NCBI GenBank assembly: GCA_018268915.1
Contig: JAFDVQ010000006.1
Span: forward strand, 620,001 to 684,000
DNA length: 64,000 nt
Direction: 5' to 3'
From: Acidobacteriota bacterium
Lineage (GTDB): Bacteria > Acidobacteriota > Terriglobia > Terriglobales > Acidobacteriaceae
Shown: positions 44,848 to 53,154 of the stretch, one piece after another
Layout: each line of letters starts with the position of its first letter
How positions within the stretch are numbered: position 1 is the first letter of the stretch
Notes under the pieces: model-generated
What the model was told of the DNA's origin: nothing
The model's input: the letters and a program-made list of their open reading frames with translations, nothing else
The model's database searches: none
Program-made: the position numbers and the translations under genes

Positions 44848-44880
44848 GGGCGCATCGGCTTGGCTGATGCGCCCTTTGTG
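44848..44880 (+). terminator. Terminator-like hairpin after the amino acid permease
   Basis: Nine-bp perfect stem GGGCGCATC (44848-44856) with 44866-44874, nine-base loop, followed by TTTGTGTTT. The T tract is imperfect. Confidence 0.6.
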
Positions 44881-44940
44881 TTTGGATGAGCGGAGGCCCG
44901 CCCACTCGTCGCGATGAATGGGGAAGTCTTAGACGTAGAT

Positions 44941-44968
44941 TCCCAGGTCTCAGAATCGAGACCTGGGG
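44941..44968. repeat. Dispersed palindromic repeat, copy 2
   Basis: Best copy of the element: arms CCCAGGTCTC (44942-44951) and GAGACCTGGG (44958-44967) with loop AGAATC. It lies between the amino acid permease and the STAS gene. Related to 20874-20898 and 56551-56571. Confidence 0.65.
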
Positions 44969-45001
44969 TACGCACTGCTTTTGTCTGGAGAACAGGCTGA
45001 A

Positions 45002-45361
45002 TTACAGCGCCGCGAGGGCATCGGCCTGGGTCGGGAAGAGGCCGGCGTACTTGGTGATGCCGACCATGGTGAAGACCTTGGTGAAGTGCGGCGAGAGACC
45101 AAAAGCATAGACCTTCTGGCCGGAATTCGCGGCCTCGATCAGCATCTGGATGACAAGCGCGATGCCGCTGGAGTTGATGTAGTCGACCTTTGTGAAGTCG
45201 AGCAGGACAAGCTTAGCCGTTTCCTTGGAGAGCGACTGATAGCTGCCGAGCACCGCGTCCTTTGAGGTGCTGGCGATGTCGCCTTCGAAGCGAAGGGCGG
45301 TCACGTTGTGTCCGGCTGGGGAAGTTAACTGGTCTACGCGCGCTTTAGTTTCGCTCTGCAC
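45002..45361 (-). CDS. STAS domain anti-sigma factor antagonist (RsbV/SpoIIAA-like)
   Basis: 119 residues. One STAS domain: LRFEGDIASTSKDAVLGSY, AKLVLLDFTKVDYINSSGIA, LIEAANSGQKVYAFGLSP. The phosphorylatable serine is Ser64 or Ser65 in NSSGIA. Non-phosphorylated antagonist would bind the serine kinase encoded upstream. It is the third gene of a set with the kinase and phosphatase, 34 bases after the kinase stop. Together they form a partner-switching circuit; no sigma factor gene adjoins, so the target is encoded elsewhere or is not a sigma factor. Confidence 0.9.
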   Translation of the reverse strand: MQSETKARVDQLTSPAGHNVTALRFEGDIASTSKDAVLGSYQSLSKETAKLVLLDFTKVDYINSSGIALVIQMLIEAANSGQKVYAFGLSPHFTKVFTMVGITKYAGLFPTQADALAAL

Positions 45362-45395
45362 GATCTCGTGTCTCCGTAATGATGGTTAGTCGTGT

Positions 45396-45848
45396 TTAGT
45401 CAGCGTTTGCATTCACGTCAAGACGAATGACCAGCCTGACATAGCTGCTTTTTCCGTTGGAGCCTTTGACCCATTCGGCTTCATCAACAAGCGCCTGGAT
45501 GAGGAACATGCCCATGCCACGCGGGTCTTCTTCGCCGTGTATCTTTTTGTCGATGTCGGGCTTGGGAGGAAGTGTCTTCAGGCCTTGGCCGTCATCGATC
45601 ACCTTTATCTCGAGGGCGTTTTCTCCTGTTGAGAGAACTACGCCGACCGAGAGATCATCGTTCAATTTATTACCGTGCTCGATCGCGTTGATGCAGGCTT
45701 CAGCAACAGCCGTTTTCAAATCTTCGACGCGATCTTCGCGGAAACCCATCAGCTTGGCCACAGCGGCTGCGGTGCTCATAGCCACCTTTTCGTAGCCGAG
45801 CTGCGAGGGCAGCCGCACCTCCACTGAAGTGGATTTCACATTGCTCAT
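45396..45848 (-). CDS. Serine kinase / anti-sigma factor (RsbW-like, HATPase_c)
   Basis: 150 residues from ATG 45848, which overlaps the phosphatase stop by four bases (ATGA); the longer frame to 45881 would run into that gene. The GHKL ATP-binding fold is clear: N-box AVAEACINAIEHGNKLNDD, G1 IDDGQGLK, G2 EEDPRGMGMFLIQALVDE. Such proteins phosphorylate the STAS antagonist and sequester a target. It is coupled to the phosphatase upstream and followed by the antagonist gene. Confidence 0.92.
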   Translation of the reverse strand: MSNVKSTSVEVRLPSQLGYEKVAMSTAAAVAKLMGFREDRVEDLKTAVAEACINAIEHGNKLNDDLSVGVVLSTGENALEIKVIDDGQGLKTLPPKPDIDKKIHGEEDPRGMGMFLIQALVDEAEWVKGSNGKSSYVRLVIRLDVNANAD

Positions 45849-47023
45849 GCAGGTGTCTCCGTACCCCGCACACACCGGCACAAGGCCAGTGCGGTCATAT
45901 CGTCACTTTGAGGTCCGCCCTCGGCAAAGTCCTCAATCTTTGTCCACAATGAATCGAGAATAACATCGGCCTGTTCGTTGGGACATTTAGAAAATTCGTC
46001 CATAAGTCGTTCTGAGCCAAACTCTTCCTCTCCGCGGAAGACTTCCGTTAACCCATCGGTATAGAAGAGAAGGCGGGCGCCTGGCGTGAACTCGGCCTCT
46101 TCGCTTGTGTAATGCATCCCCGGGAGAAGGCCGAGCGGTGTGCCAGCAGACTCAAACTGGCGCATAGTTCCGTCGGGCATGACCAAAAAACCGGGGTTGT
46201 GTCCGGCATTGGCGACTTCGATTTTGCCCTGGTCGGGGTAGAGGCGCATGAAAATAGCAGTCACGTATCGCCGGCGGGCCTCCTCTCCCTCGCGCCAGTG
46301 GTGCTCATTCATGCGGGTGGCGAGTTCATCCAGTGGAAGACCGGTGATGGCCATTGCCCGGAAAGCTGCGCGGAAGCTGGTGGACATCATGGCAGAAGCC
46401 AGGCCTTTGCCGGCCACGTCGGCCACTGCCAGAAGAAGGCTGCCGTCAGGCTGTTCAACGATGTCGAGGTAGTCGCCGCCAACCTCGTAGCAGGTGACAG
46501 ATCGGAATGCGACAGAGTAGCCGGAAATCTCCGGCAGGGACTGAGGCAACAGAGAACGCTGGATGTTGCGGGCCGCGTCGAGATCCTGCTGGACACGCGC
46601 CCACTGCATGTTGCGCTCGTGATTGCGGGCGTTCTCAAGAGCTACGGCGGCTTGAAGAACTAGCCCTTCGATAAAGTCGGACTCGTACAGAGTAAGTTCG
46701 CGGCCATCAGGAGGCGCGACGACAAGCTCCGCCATCCGCTTGCCTTCACGATCCTGAAGGAGATAGAGCGGGAGCACTGGGCCGTCTTCCGCCTGCTCAG
46801 CGGGATCGGGAACCTCGCCGTAGCTGAGACCAGTGCCGGGAAATGCCGCGCCCGCCATTTCGAGTTCGCGGACGACGATGCGCAGGACAGCTCCGAGAAC
46901 TGCCTCTTCGCGAATGGTGGAGTGCACCTGACGCGACGCCTCGAGCAGGGCCTGTAACCGGGCCACCTGCTGCTGAAGATCGATCGTTTCGTTGCTGCCG
47001 GGCAGATGGATGCCTGCTGCCAT
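45845..47023 (-). CDS. PP2C-type serine phosphatase with GAF-like domain (RsbU-like)
   Basis: 392 residues. An N-terminal coiled-coil start (ETIDLQQQVARLQALLEASR) leads to a GAF-like sensory domain (about 30-140, IREEAVLGAVLRIVVRELEM). The C-terminal SpoIIE/PP2C phosphatase (about 155-385) has the metal-binding aspartates in YEVGGDYLDIVE and ADVAGKGLASAMM, NAGHNPGFL, TDGLTEVFRG and SDDMTALAL. It should dephosphorylate the downstream STAS protein in response to a signal sensed by the GAF domain. First gene of the partner-switching operon. The start ATG lies at 47023. Confidence 0.93.
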   Translation of the reverse strand: MAAGIHLPGSNETIDLQQQVARLQALLEASRQVHSTIREEAVLGAVLRIVVRELEMAGAAFPGTGLSYGEVPDPAEQAEDGPVLPLYLLQDREGKRMAELVVAPPDGRELTLYESDFIEGLVLQAAVALENARNHERNMQWARVQQDLDAARNIQRSLLPQSLPEISGYSVAFRSVTCYEVGGDYLDIVEQPDGSLLLAVADVAGKGLASAMMSTSFRAAFRAMAITGLPLDELATRMNEHHWREGEEARRRYVTAIFMRLYPDQGKIEVANAGHNPGFLVMPDGTMRQFESAGTPLGLLPGMHYTSEEAEFTPGARLLFYTDGLTEVFRGEEEFGSERLMDEFSKCPNEQADVILDSLWTKIEDFAEGGPQSDDMTALALCRCVRGTETPA

Positions 47024-47142
47024 GACCTCTACCTTACACTTGCGGGAATCTCAATGTATCACGCGGAACAGTGCGGGAGTCCATCGCTTTCACGGAGCAG
47101 GTTTTAAGCAATGGTAAGCAGTGGCAGGTTACGGATGGAAGC

Positions 47143-48546
47143 TCACGCCGGAACGTCAGGGGTACCGGGCGTCTGTTCCGGCAGGAGGATTTCGATGAGC
47201 AGGCCGTTCGGTGGGGCGTTCTGAGCGCGGATTGTTCCACCGTGCGTTCGAACGACGCGGTCGGCAATGGCGAGGCCGAGACCGGCACCACCGGACTGGC
47301 GATCGCGCGAGACGGCGACACGGTAGAAGGGGCGGAAGATGTTAGTGAGTTCGGACTCGGGCAGTCCCGGGCCATGATCGCGGATCTGGATGCGCGCTGG
47401 GGACTGCTTCGGGGCAGAATCGCGATTGAGGAGAATTTCCACCTGGGTCCCCGGGTCGGTGTAGTGGATGGCGTTGCGCACGATGTTTTCGATGGCGCTG
47501 TGCAGGAGCTCGGGATTGCCGTGAACGAGCGGAGCGGTCTCAATTGTCAGCTTGACGCGATCTTCGTTTGGATGAGATTCAAAGTTTGCATTCCGAGCTA
47601 TTTGGGCGAGGAGATCGGCGAGGTCAACCTGCACCATCGGGATGTCGCGTGCTGAGACGTCGAGCTTGGCGATGGTGAGAAGGCGTCCAATCATCTCGTC
47701 GAGGAGGGCAGTGTCCTGTTCGGCTTGATCAAATGCGGGGTCGTCGCCTTTGCGCTGGCGAGCGAGGTCGATAGCGACGTTGAGTCGACCGAGCGGGGAG
47801 CGCAATTCGTGTGAAACGTCGGAGATGAGCTGGCGCTGACGTGAGACGAGCTCTTCAATGCGATCGGCCATCGCGTCGAAATCGCGGACGAGATCTCCCA
47901 ACTCATCGCGACGGGGAGAGATGCGGGCGCTCGCTCGCGCCGTCAAGTCACCTGATGCGAGCTGGTCGGCCGCTTCGCGGAGGCGGAGAATCGGCGCGGT
48001 GAGATATCGAGTGAGCAGATAACAGATCAGTCCTGAGACGAAAAGAGCAACTCCCCACTGAAGCGCGAACCCTAGTCGAGTCAACCTTGGACCGGGACGG
48101 GGTGCCTGGGGCGGAAGTTCGGTTGCGAAGATGTACTCATGGCCGCTTTGGCTTTTGAGAATAAGCGCGACACGTCCAACTCCGGATCGAATGCCAAAGT
48201 CGGGCACTCCGGGATCTCTCAGATCGGGAAGCATGTCCGCGACGGTGTCGCAATCTCGTCCCGCAAGAACGTTGTGGGACCTGTCAAACAGACAGGGATT
48301 CTGGAGATTGTCGCGCCTGAGCATCGCCATATATTTGGCCGCTGCTATTGGGCCATTCTGTTCGTAGATTTGGATAGCGTTCTCACCTGATCTTCGGGCT
48401 GTCTCAATCAAGGAAGCGTGCCATTGATATGGAGAGCTATGCGCCCGGGCCCAGAACGTGATGGCCGATGCGATTGCTGTGATCAGCACAGTGGCCCAGA
48501 ACCAAAGGAATATTTTGACGAGGAGGCTACAATGGGTCGTCTTCAT
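47143..48546 (-). CDS. cpxA: CpxA-like sensor histidine kinase
   Basis: 467 residues. Span one (about 8-31, VKIFLWFWATVLITAIASAI), periplasmic sensor (32-160), span two (about 163-185), HAMP domain, then the dimerisation box SDVSHELRSPLGRLN with phospho-accepting His246, and the ATPase boxes N (ENIVRNAIHYT), G1 (RDHGPGLP) and G2 (GAGLGLAI). The layout and HAMP/H-box spacing are those of CpxA-type envelope-stress sensors. Its ATG overlaps the regulator stop by four bases (ATGA). The C-terminal tail after the ATPase is a short Pro-rich stretch. Stimulus unknown, presumably envelope stress. Confidence 0.9.
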   Translation of the reverse strand: MKTTHCSLLVKIFLWFWATVLITAIASAITFWARAHSSPYQWHASLIETARRSGENAIQIYEQNGPIAAAKYMAMLRRDNLQNPCLFDRSHNVLAGRDCDTVADMLPDLRDPGVPDFGIRSGVGRVALILKSQSGHEYIFATELPPQAPRPGPRLTRLGFALQWGVALFVSGLICYLLTRYLTAPILRLREAADQLASGDLTARASARISPRRDELGDLVRDFDAMADRIEELVSRQRQLISDVSHELRSPLGRLNVAIDLARQRKGDDPAFDQAEQDTALLDEMIGRLLTIAKLDVSARDIPMVQVDLADLLAQIARNANFESHPNEDRVKLTIETAPLVHGNPELLHSAIENIVRNAIHYTDPGTQVEILLNRDSAPKQSPARIQIRDHGPGLPESELTNIFRPFYRVAVSRDRQSGGAGLGLAIADRVVRTHGGTIRAQNAPPNGLLIEILLPEQTPGTPDVPA

Positions 48547-49232
48547 TTGGCCTCGGGTCGCGCAACGAAGAGATAGCCACTGCCGCGGATGGATTTGATC
48601 CGCTGGCCATGTTCGGATGGACCAAGCTTCTTGCGGATATTGCTCACGTGCACGTCAATCACGCGATCGAAAGGGCCGAGTTTGCGGCCGAGCACGAACT
48701 CAGTGAGTTGTTCGCGCGTGACAACGTGACCGGCCTGGCGGAGAAGCAGTTCGAGCAAAGTGAATTCAACGCTTGTGAGTGTCAGCGGGATCTCTTTCAA
48801 AAATGCCTCTCGTGATTGCGGATCGAGACGCATATCGCCGTTGACAAGCGGGCCCGAGGTCGCGGCGGCATTCGAGCTTCGCCGAAGAATTGCGCGGATT
48901 CGAGCGACGAGTTCGCGTGGGTTGAAGGGTTTGGGTACGTAATCATCGGCACCGATTTCGAGACCAAGGATTCGGTCGATGTCTTCCCCGCGTGCAGTAA
49001 GGATGAGGACGGGGATGGGAGATTTCGCACGAATACGGCGCAGTACGTCGAGCCCTCCCATGCCGGGCAGCATCAGGTCGAGGACGACGAGGGCGTGTTC
49101 CAGGGAAAGTGCACGCTCGAGGCCACGCACGCCGTCGTGCACTGCTTCGATGGAGAAGCCCTCGGTGCCGAGCCGTTCAGTGAGAAGCCGGCACAACTGA
49201 ACATCATCATCGACGATGAGAACGCTATCCAT
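48543..49232 (-). CDS. cpxR: CpxR-like OmpR-family response regulator
   Basis: 229 residues. Receiver domain with acidic pocket VDDD, phospho-accepting Asp52 in VLDLMLPGMGG and Lys in VPKPFNPREL; then an OmpR winged helix (LTSVEFTLLELLLRQAGHVV; VIDVHVSNIRKKLG). The segment ILGLEIGADDYVPKPFNPRE is strikingly similar to CpxR of enterobacteria. It activates or represses envelope-stress genes when phosphorylated by the kinase encoded in the overlapping next gene. Directly upstream lies a GTAAA-N5-GTAAA box, the known CpxR site, which suggests autoregulation. Confidence 0.93.
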   Translation of the reverse strand: MDSVLIVDDDVQLCRLLTERLGTEGFSIEAVHDGVRGLERALSLEHALVVLDLMLPGMGGLDVLRRIRAKSPIPVLILTARGEDIDRILGLEIGADDYVPKPFNPRELVARIRAILRRSSNAAATSGPLVNGDMRLDPQSREAFLKEIPLTLTSVEFTLLELLLRQAGHVVTREQLTEFVLGRKLGPFDRVIDVHVSNIRKKLGPSEHGQRIKSIRGSGYLFVARPEAK

Positions 49233-49288
49233 TCGGAGACTTCCTACGCTTTCGATGGTAGTTCAGGTGAAGTTTCGCGCTTCGTTCA

Positions 49289-49303
49289 TTTACAAATCTT
49301 TAC
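49289..49303 (-). promoter_or_regulatory. Candidate CpxR box
   Basis: Minus-strand sequence GTAAAGATTTGTAAA: an exact GTAAA-N5-GTAAA, the E. coli CpxR consensus, 57-71 bases upstream of the cpxR-like gene. A possible promoter overlaps it on the same strand, TTGGCA (49316-49311) and TAAATG (49292-49287), spacing 18. On the plus strand the box lies 15 bases before a TTGACG (49319-49324), upstream of the divergent secreted-protein gene. Exact match to a defined motif next to its cognate regulator gene makes this more than chance, but binding is unproven. Confidence 0.7.
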
Positions 49304-49418
49304 TCTGCTTTGCCAATCTTGACGGCACGTGAGTCGATGCGCTGCTGAAATCATGATGTGCCACCGGAGCGGCCGTGATGCAAGTGAGCGGATCGCACGC
49401 GCACCAAGGAGGAGAAAC

Positions 49419-49853
49419 ATGAAGCGTGCTACGTCGATGATGGCTGGAATGCTGCTGGCTGTTCTGATCGCGGGTGGAGCAGCGGGGACAAAATCAAGTG
49501 CTCAGAGCGTGTCGGGAGAAGTCTTTACGGTTCCATTTGCGTTTACCGCGGATGGACATGAGGTCGAGCCTGGGACCTACGAGGTCAGGCGCGATTCAAG
49601 CCAGTTTGTGATGTCGATTCAGAATGTGAAAACGGGAGAGAAGCAGTTGTTCCCCGTACGGCCGGAGAGTCGGCCGGCTGTCCATCAAAAAGGACTGCTG
49701 GTGTTTCAGCAGTGCGGCGACCGGAAGAGCCTGAGCGAATTTCACGTTCGAGGCACGAGCCTCTACAGCGCTACGGTTACTTCGGGCCGGAAGAGGAATT
49801 TCGAAGTGGAGAGTTGCTCACGGCCGGAGACATTGGCCCTGGCATCACGTTAA
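49419..49853 (+). CDS. Small secreted protein of unknown function
   Basis: 144 residues from ATG 49419 with a strong AAGGAGGA ribosome site. Signal peptide (MKRATSMMAGMLLAVLIAGG, cleavage near SAQS). The mature part starts FTVPFAFTADGHEVEPGTYE and has a beta-rich pattern (YEVRRDSSQFVMSIQ, SLYSATVTSGRKRNFEV) common in small acidobacterial secreted proteins that I cannot assign to a named family. Two cysteines (QQCGDRK and ESCSRP) could form a disulfide. It is divergent from the cpxR-like gene with a Cpx box between them, so it could be a Cpx target. A good terminator follows. Confidence 0.8.
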   Translation: MKRATSMMAGMLLAVLIAGGAAGTKSSAQSVSGEVFTVPFAFTADGHEVEPGTYEVRRDSSQFVMSIQNVKTGEKQLFPVRPESRPAVHQKGLLVFQQCGDRKSLSEFHVRGTSLYSATVTSGRKRNFEVESCSRPETLALASR

Positions 49854-49873
49854 AGAGATTCGAGCAAGGAAGA

Positions 49874-49901
49874 AGCCGGAGGGCGATGCCTTCCGGCTTT
49901 T
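49874..49901 (+). terminator. Rho-independent terminator
   Basis: Eleven-bp stem AGCCGGAGGGC (49874-49884) with 49888-49898 (one G-U pair), three-base loop GAT, then a T-rich tail CTTTTCT. Twenty bases after the secreted protein stop. Confidence 0.9.
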
Positions 49902-49939
49902 CTATTGCGTTTCACTCCAACCATTCCGTCACATACGGT

Positions 49940-49968
49940 TTGACATTGGTTTGCGGGAGAGCTATCTT
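49940..49968 (+). promoter_or_regulatory. Sigma-70-like promoter of the third PadR-ADOP locus
   Basis: TTGACA (49940-49945), 17-base spacer, TATCTT (49963-49968). A transcription start near 49975 would leave only about eight bases before ATG 49983 and there is no ribosome site, so the PadR mRNA may be almost leaderless. Confidence 0.6.
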
Positions 49969-49982
49969 CCCCTAAGAAACTT

Positions 49983-50321
49983 ATGGAAAGTATTCATGAT
50001 GCAGGCGATTTGATTCCGGGGACACTGGAGATGCTGATTCTCAAGGCCCTCTATCGTGGTCCGCAACATGGGTATGCAGTAGCGGAGTGGATCCAGGGCA
50101 CATCCCAGCAGGTTCTCAAAGTGGAAGAAGGCGCGCTCTATCCGGCATTGCATCGCATGGAGTTGCGCGGCCTGCTCAAGGCGAAGTGGGGAGCATCCGA
50201 AAATAATCGGCGTGCAAAGTTCTATGAACTTACGGCCGACGGGCACAAGCAACTGCAATCGGAATCGCGAAGGTGGGCGAGATTGTCGTCCGCGGTTGCA
50301 TTTGTCATGCAGGCATCGTGA
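49983..50321 (+). CDS. PadR family transcriptional regulator
   Basis: 112 residues. PadR winged helix: DLIPGTLEMLILKALYRGPQ, HGYAVAEWIQGTS, LKVEEGALYPALHRMELRGL and AKFYELTADGHKQLQSESRR. It is 22 bases upstream of an ADOP permease gene and should repress this pair. There is no ribosome site before ATG 49983 and the predicted transcription start lies only about eight bases upstream, so initiation on a near-leaderless mRNA is likely. Unlike the other two PadR loci I see no perfect inverted repeat over this promoter. Confidence 0.93.
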   Translation: MESIHDAGDLIPGTLEMLILKALYRGPQHGYAVAEWIQGTSQQVLKVEEGALYPALHRMELRGLLKAKWGASENNRRAKFYELTADGHKQLQSESRRWARLSSAVAFVMQAS

Positions 50322-50343
50322 GAGATCCGAACGAGGTGTTGCC

Positions 50344-53046
50344 ATGAAGCAGTGGTCGCATGAGTTTCTTCTAAGGCTTAGAGCGCTGTTTTCCAAGCGG
50401 CGGCTAGATCGCGAGATGGCGGATGAGCTTGCATTTCATCAGCAGATGCTGAAGGAGAAGCTTGTGCAGCAGGGTGTACCGGTACGAGATGCAGAGCGTG
50501 TAGCGCAATTGCGTTTTGGAAATGATGCGAGATGGCATGAGCGTTTGCGAGAACTTTGGCAGTTCCGATGGCCGGAGAACATGCGCCGGGATATCGGCTA
50601 TTCGATCCGTGTTCTGCGCAAATCGCCCGGATTCACGGCGATCGCGATTCTGACTTTGGCACTCGGAGTCGGCGCAAATACGACGGTCTTCTCCATCGTC
50701 AATGGTCTGCTTCTGCGGCCCTTGCCCGTTCCAGAGAGCGACCGCCTGGTCATTCTTGAGATGCTGCGGGGCTTTCCGGACCCGGTTGAGGGATTTTCCG
50801 AGCCGATGTTTCGCGCTCTTGAGAATCGACACGACTCTTTCGCGGAGGTGTTCGCAACATTTCATACCGAAGCGGAAATCAAAGGCGAGAGCGGGACAGA
50901 ACGGGCCCATGTTGAATTGGTTAGCGGCGATTTCTTCGCCGGACTGCAAAGTCCTCCACTGATGGGACGAGTGTTGACTCGCGCTGACGATCGAAAAGGC
51001 GGCGACCTAAACGGCTTCGCAGTTGTGATCGGTGAAGGATTCTGGCAGCGCTGGTTCAACCGCTCTCCAAACGTAATCGGCGAAAAGCTGCGGGTAGACA
51101 ATACTCTCTTTACCGTCGTAGGCGTGATGCCTAAGCGGTTTATAGGAGAAGACCCGCTCCAGCGACCCGAGATATTTGTGCCGCTCGCAGCCGAGCCGGC
51201 AATGGATGGCGATCAGAACCTGACGACCGGAGGGCTCAATGCATGGTGGTTAACTATCATGGCGCGTCTGCAGCCGGGCGTCACGATGGAGCAGGCAAAC
51301 GCACGGCTGGCCGCGGAAAGCGGACCGATTTTGCGGCAGGTCAATGCCGATCAATCCTGGATCGAAAAGCGGGAGAAAGAGCACTTCCGCCTGGTCGCGG
51401 AGTCAGGTTCGACGGGGTACACCTACACCAGGATGGTCTTTCGCAAGCCGCTGGCCGCGGTGTTTGCGATGTGCGGCGGCGTTCTGCTGCTTGCGTGTTT
51501 GAATCTTGCTAGCCTCCTGATGGCAAGAGGAGCAGCGCGGCAGCGAGAACTTGCGACGAAGCTCTCGATGGGTGCGACCCGCGCTCGACTGGTTCAGCAG
51601 CTGCTGGTTGAGAGCCTGCTTATCTCTCTTGCAGGTACCGTGTTTGGACTGGTGATGGCGCCGTGGGTTGGTGAATCGCTTTCGGCGATGCTTCTCGCCG
51701 GACAATTCGAAACCAATATCGACACGAACCTGGACCTCCGCGTATTTGCTTTCGCAGCCGCGATCGCTGTTGTGGCAACGCTCCTCGTGGGCTTAGTGCC
51801 TGCGTTGCAGGCGACGTCGAGTGGCTTGAATGAGCAGATGAAGCAAGGGCAGCACACCACACAGGCTCATGAGCGGCAGAGGCTGCTTCCGCGCGTGATG
51901 ATGGCGATAGAGGTCGGGCTAGCTTTACTACTCGTTGTTGGTGCGGGCCTGCTGACCTCGAGCCTTATCAAGCTCTACCGGTCTGGCGCCGGATTCGACG
52001 CGCGAGGTCTCGAGAGCATCGCTGTCAGCATGGACCATCAGTCGCTGCGAGGCGAAGCCCTGATGCAGTTTTACCGGCAAGTTGGGGAAGAGCTGAAGCG
52101 GCAGCCCGGCGTGAAGTCGGTGAGCTGGCAGTGGGTCGTTCCTCTCGCACACATGACGTGGGACGAAAACTTCTATGCTTTGGGAGGCAGGGAAGAGGAC
52201 ATTCACGAGAACGCCATTGCCCCTGAGTATTTCAAGTCGATGCACATACCGCTATTGAGCGGGCGGGATTTTCGGTGGGACGATCGTGCTTCCTCCGGCC
52301 AGAAAGTGATCATCAACAGGACGGCTGCGAAGCTGCTTTTTCGTGACCGCGATGCGGTGGGGCAGACAATCAATAAGAAGAATGAAAAGAAGGTCATTCC
52401 CTACGAGGTTATCGGCGTCGTTGGAGACGCGAAATACGAGGATGTCCGATCAGCCGCTCCTCCAACGATCTACCATGCGATGACCCAGGGCGATAAAGAC
52501 CAGGCGCCGTCGTTCAATGCGGTTGTACGTATGGATGGATCAGCGTCAGGATTGGCCGCTGCGGCACGATCGATCGTGCAAAAGATCAATCCTGAGATTC
52601 CAGCGCCAAAGGTATCGTCGATGGAAACGATGGTCGATGAGTCACTGAGCGCGGAAAGGACGATGGCTCTGCTATCAGCTTTCTTCGCCTTGTGTGCCTT
52701 AGGCGTGACAGCGGTTGGACTGTACGGAACACTGGCGTATTCAACGGCTCGACGCACAACCGAGATCGGGATCCGAATGGCGCTTGGAGCGAAGCGCACG
52801 CAGGTGGCGCGCATGGTGTTTGCGCAAAACTCCGCAATTGCCTTGGCCGGAACCTCCGGTGGGCTGGCTTGTGCGTTTTTCGGGTCGAAGCTGCTGGCAA
52901 GTTTCCTTTACGGCACCTCGGTACGGGATCCCTGGATCTTTGCGGGCTCGATCATGATTTTGGCATTGATTGCCAGTGCGGCATCGCTGTTGCCGGCCCT
53001 GCGAGCAGCTCGAATCGAACCGATGCGGGCGATTCGGTGCGAGTGA
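50344..53046 (+). CDS. ADOP-type MacB/FtsX ABC transporter permease
   Basis: 900 residues from ATG 50344, GAGG eight bases upstream; an earlier frame overlaps PadR. The prefix (MKQWSHEFLLRLRALFSKRR, LAFHQQMLKEKLVQQGVPV) belongs to a third subtype. Then span one (SPGFTAIAILTLALGVGANT), MacB periplasmic domain, three spans with QRELATKLSMGATRARL, a second MacB domain (SLIKLYRSGAGFDARGLESI) and final spans with TTEIGIRMALGAKRTQV and the tail ALRAARIEPMRAIRCE. Both cassettes are complete. Substrate and ATPase partner are unknown. Confidence 0.92.
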   Translation: MKQWSHEFLLRLRALFSKRRLDREMADELAFHQQMLKEKLVQQGVPVRDAERVAQLRFGNDARWHERLRELWQFRWPENMRRDIGYSIRVLRKSPGFTAIAILTLALGVGANTTVFSIVNGLLLRPLPVPESDRLVILEMLRGFPDPVEGFSEPMFRALENRHDSFAEVFATFHTEAEIKGESGTERAHVELVSGDFFAGLQSPPLMGRVLTRADDRKGGDLNGFAVVIGEGFWQRWFNRSPNVIGEKLRVDNTLFTVVGVMPKRFIGEDPLQRPEIFVPLAAEPAMDGDQNLTTGGLNAWWLTIMARLQPGVTMEQANARLAAESGPILRQVNADQSWIEKREKEHFRLVAESGSTGYTYTRMVFRKPLAAVFAMCGGVLLLACLNLASLLMARGAARQRELATKLSMGATRARLVQQLLVESLLISLAGTVFGLVMAPWVGESLSAMLLAGQFETNIDTNLDLRVFAFAAAIAVVATLLVGLVPALQATSSGLNEQMKQGQHTTQAHERQRLLPRVMMAIEVGLALLLVVGAGLLTSSLIKLYRSGAGFDARGLESIAVSMDHQSLRGEALMQFYRQVGEELKRQPGVKSVSWQWVVPLAHMTWDENFYALGGREEDIHENAIAPEYFKSMHIPLLSGRDFRWDDRASSGQKVIINRTAAKLLFRDRDAVGQTINKKNEKKVIPYEVIGVVGDAKYEDVRSAAPPTIYHAMTQGDKDQAPSFNAVVRMDGSASGLAAAARSIVQKINPEIPAPKVSSMETMVDESLSAERTMALLSAFFALCALGVTAVGLYGTLAYSTARRTTEIGIRMALGAKRTQVARMVFAQNSAIALAGTSGGLACAFFGSKLLASFLYGTSVRDPWIFAGSIMILALIASAASLLPALRAARIEPMRAIRCE

Positions 53047-53154
53047 TTTGCAATCGCGACTGAGACGGCATGCAGGGCAAATTCTTGGAGGAAGTTGTTC
53101 GTCTCCTGAGAATTAGCTGCCCCAAAGTGGCATGTCACGGGTATTCTCGTTGGC

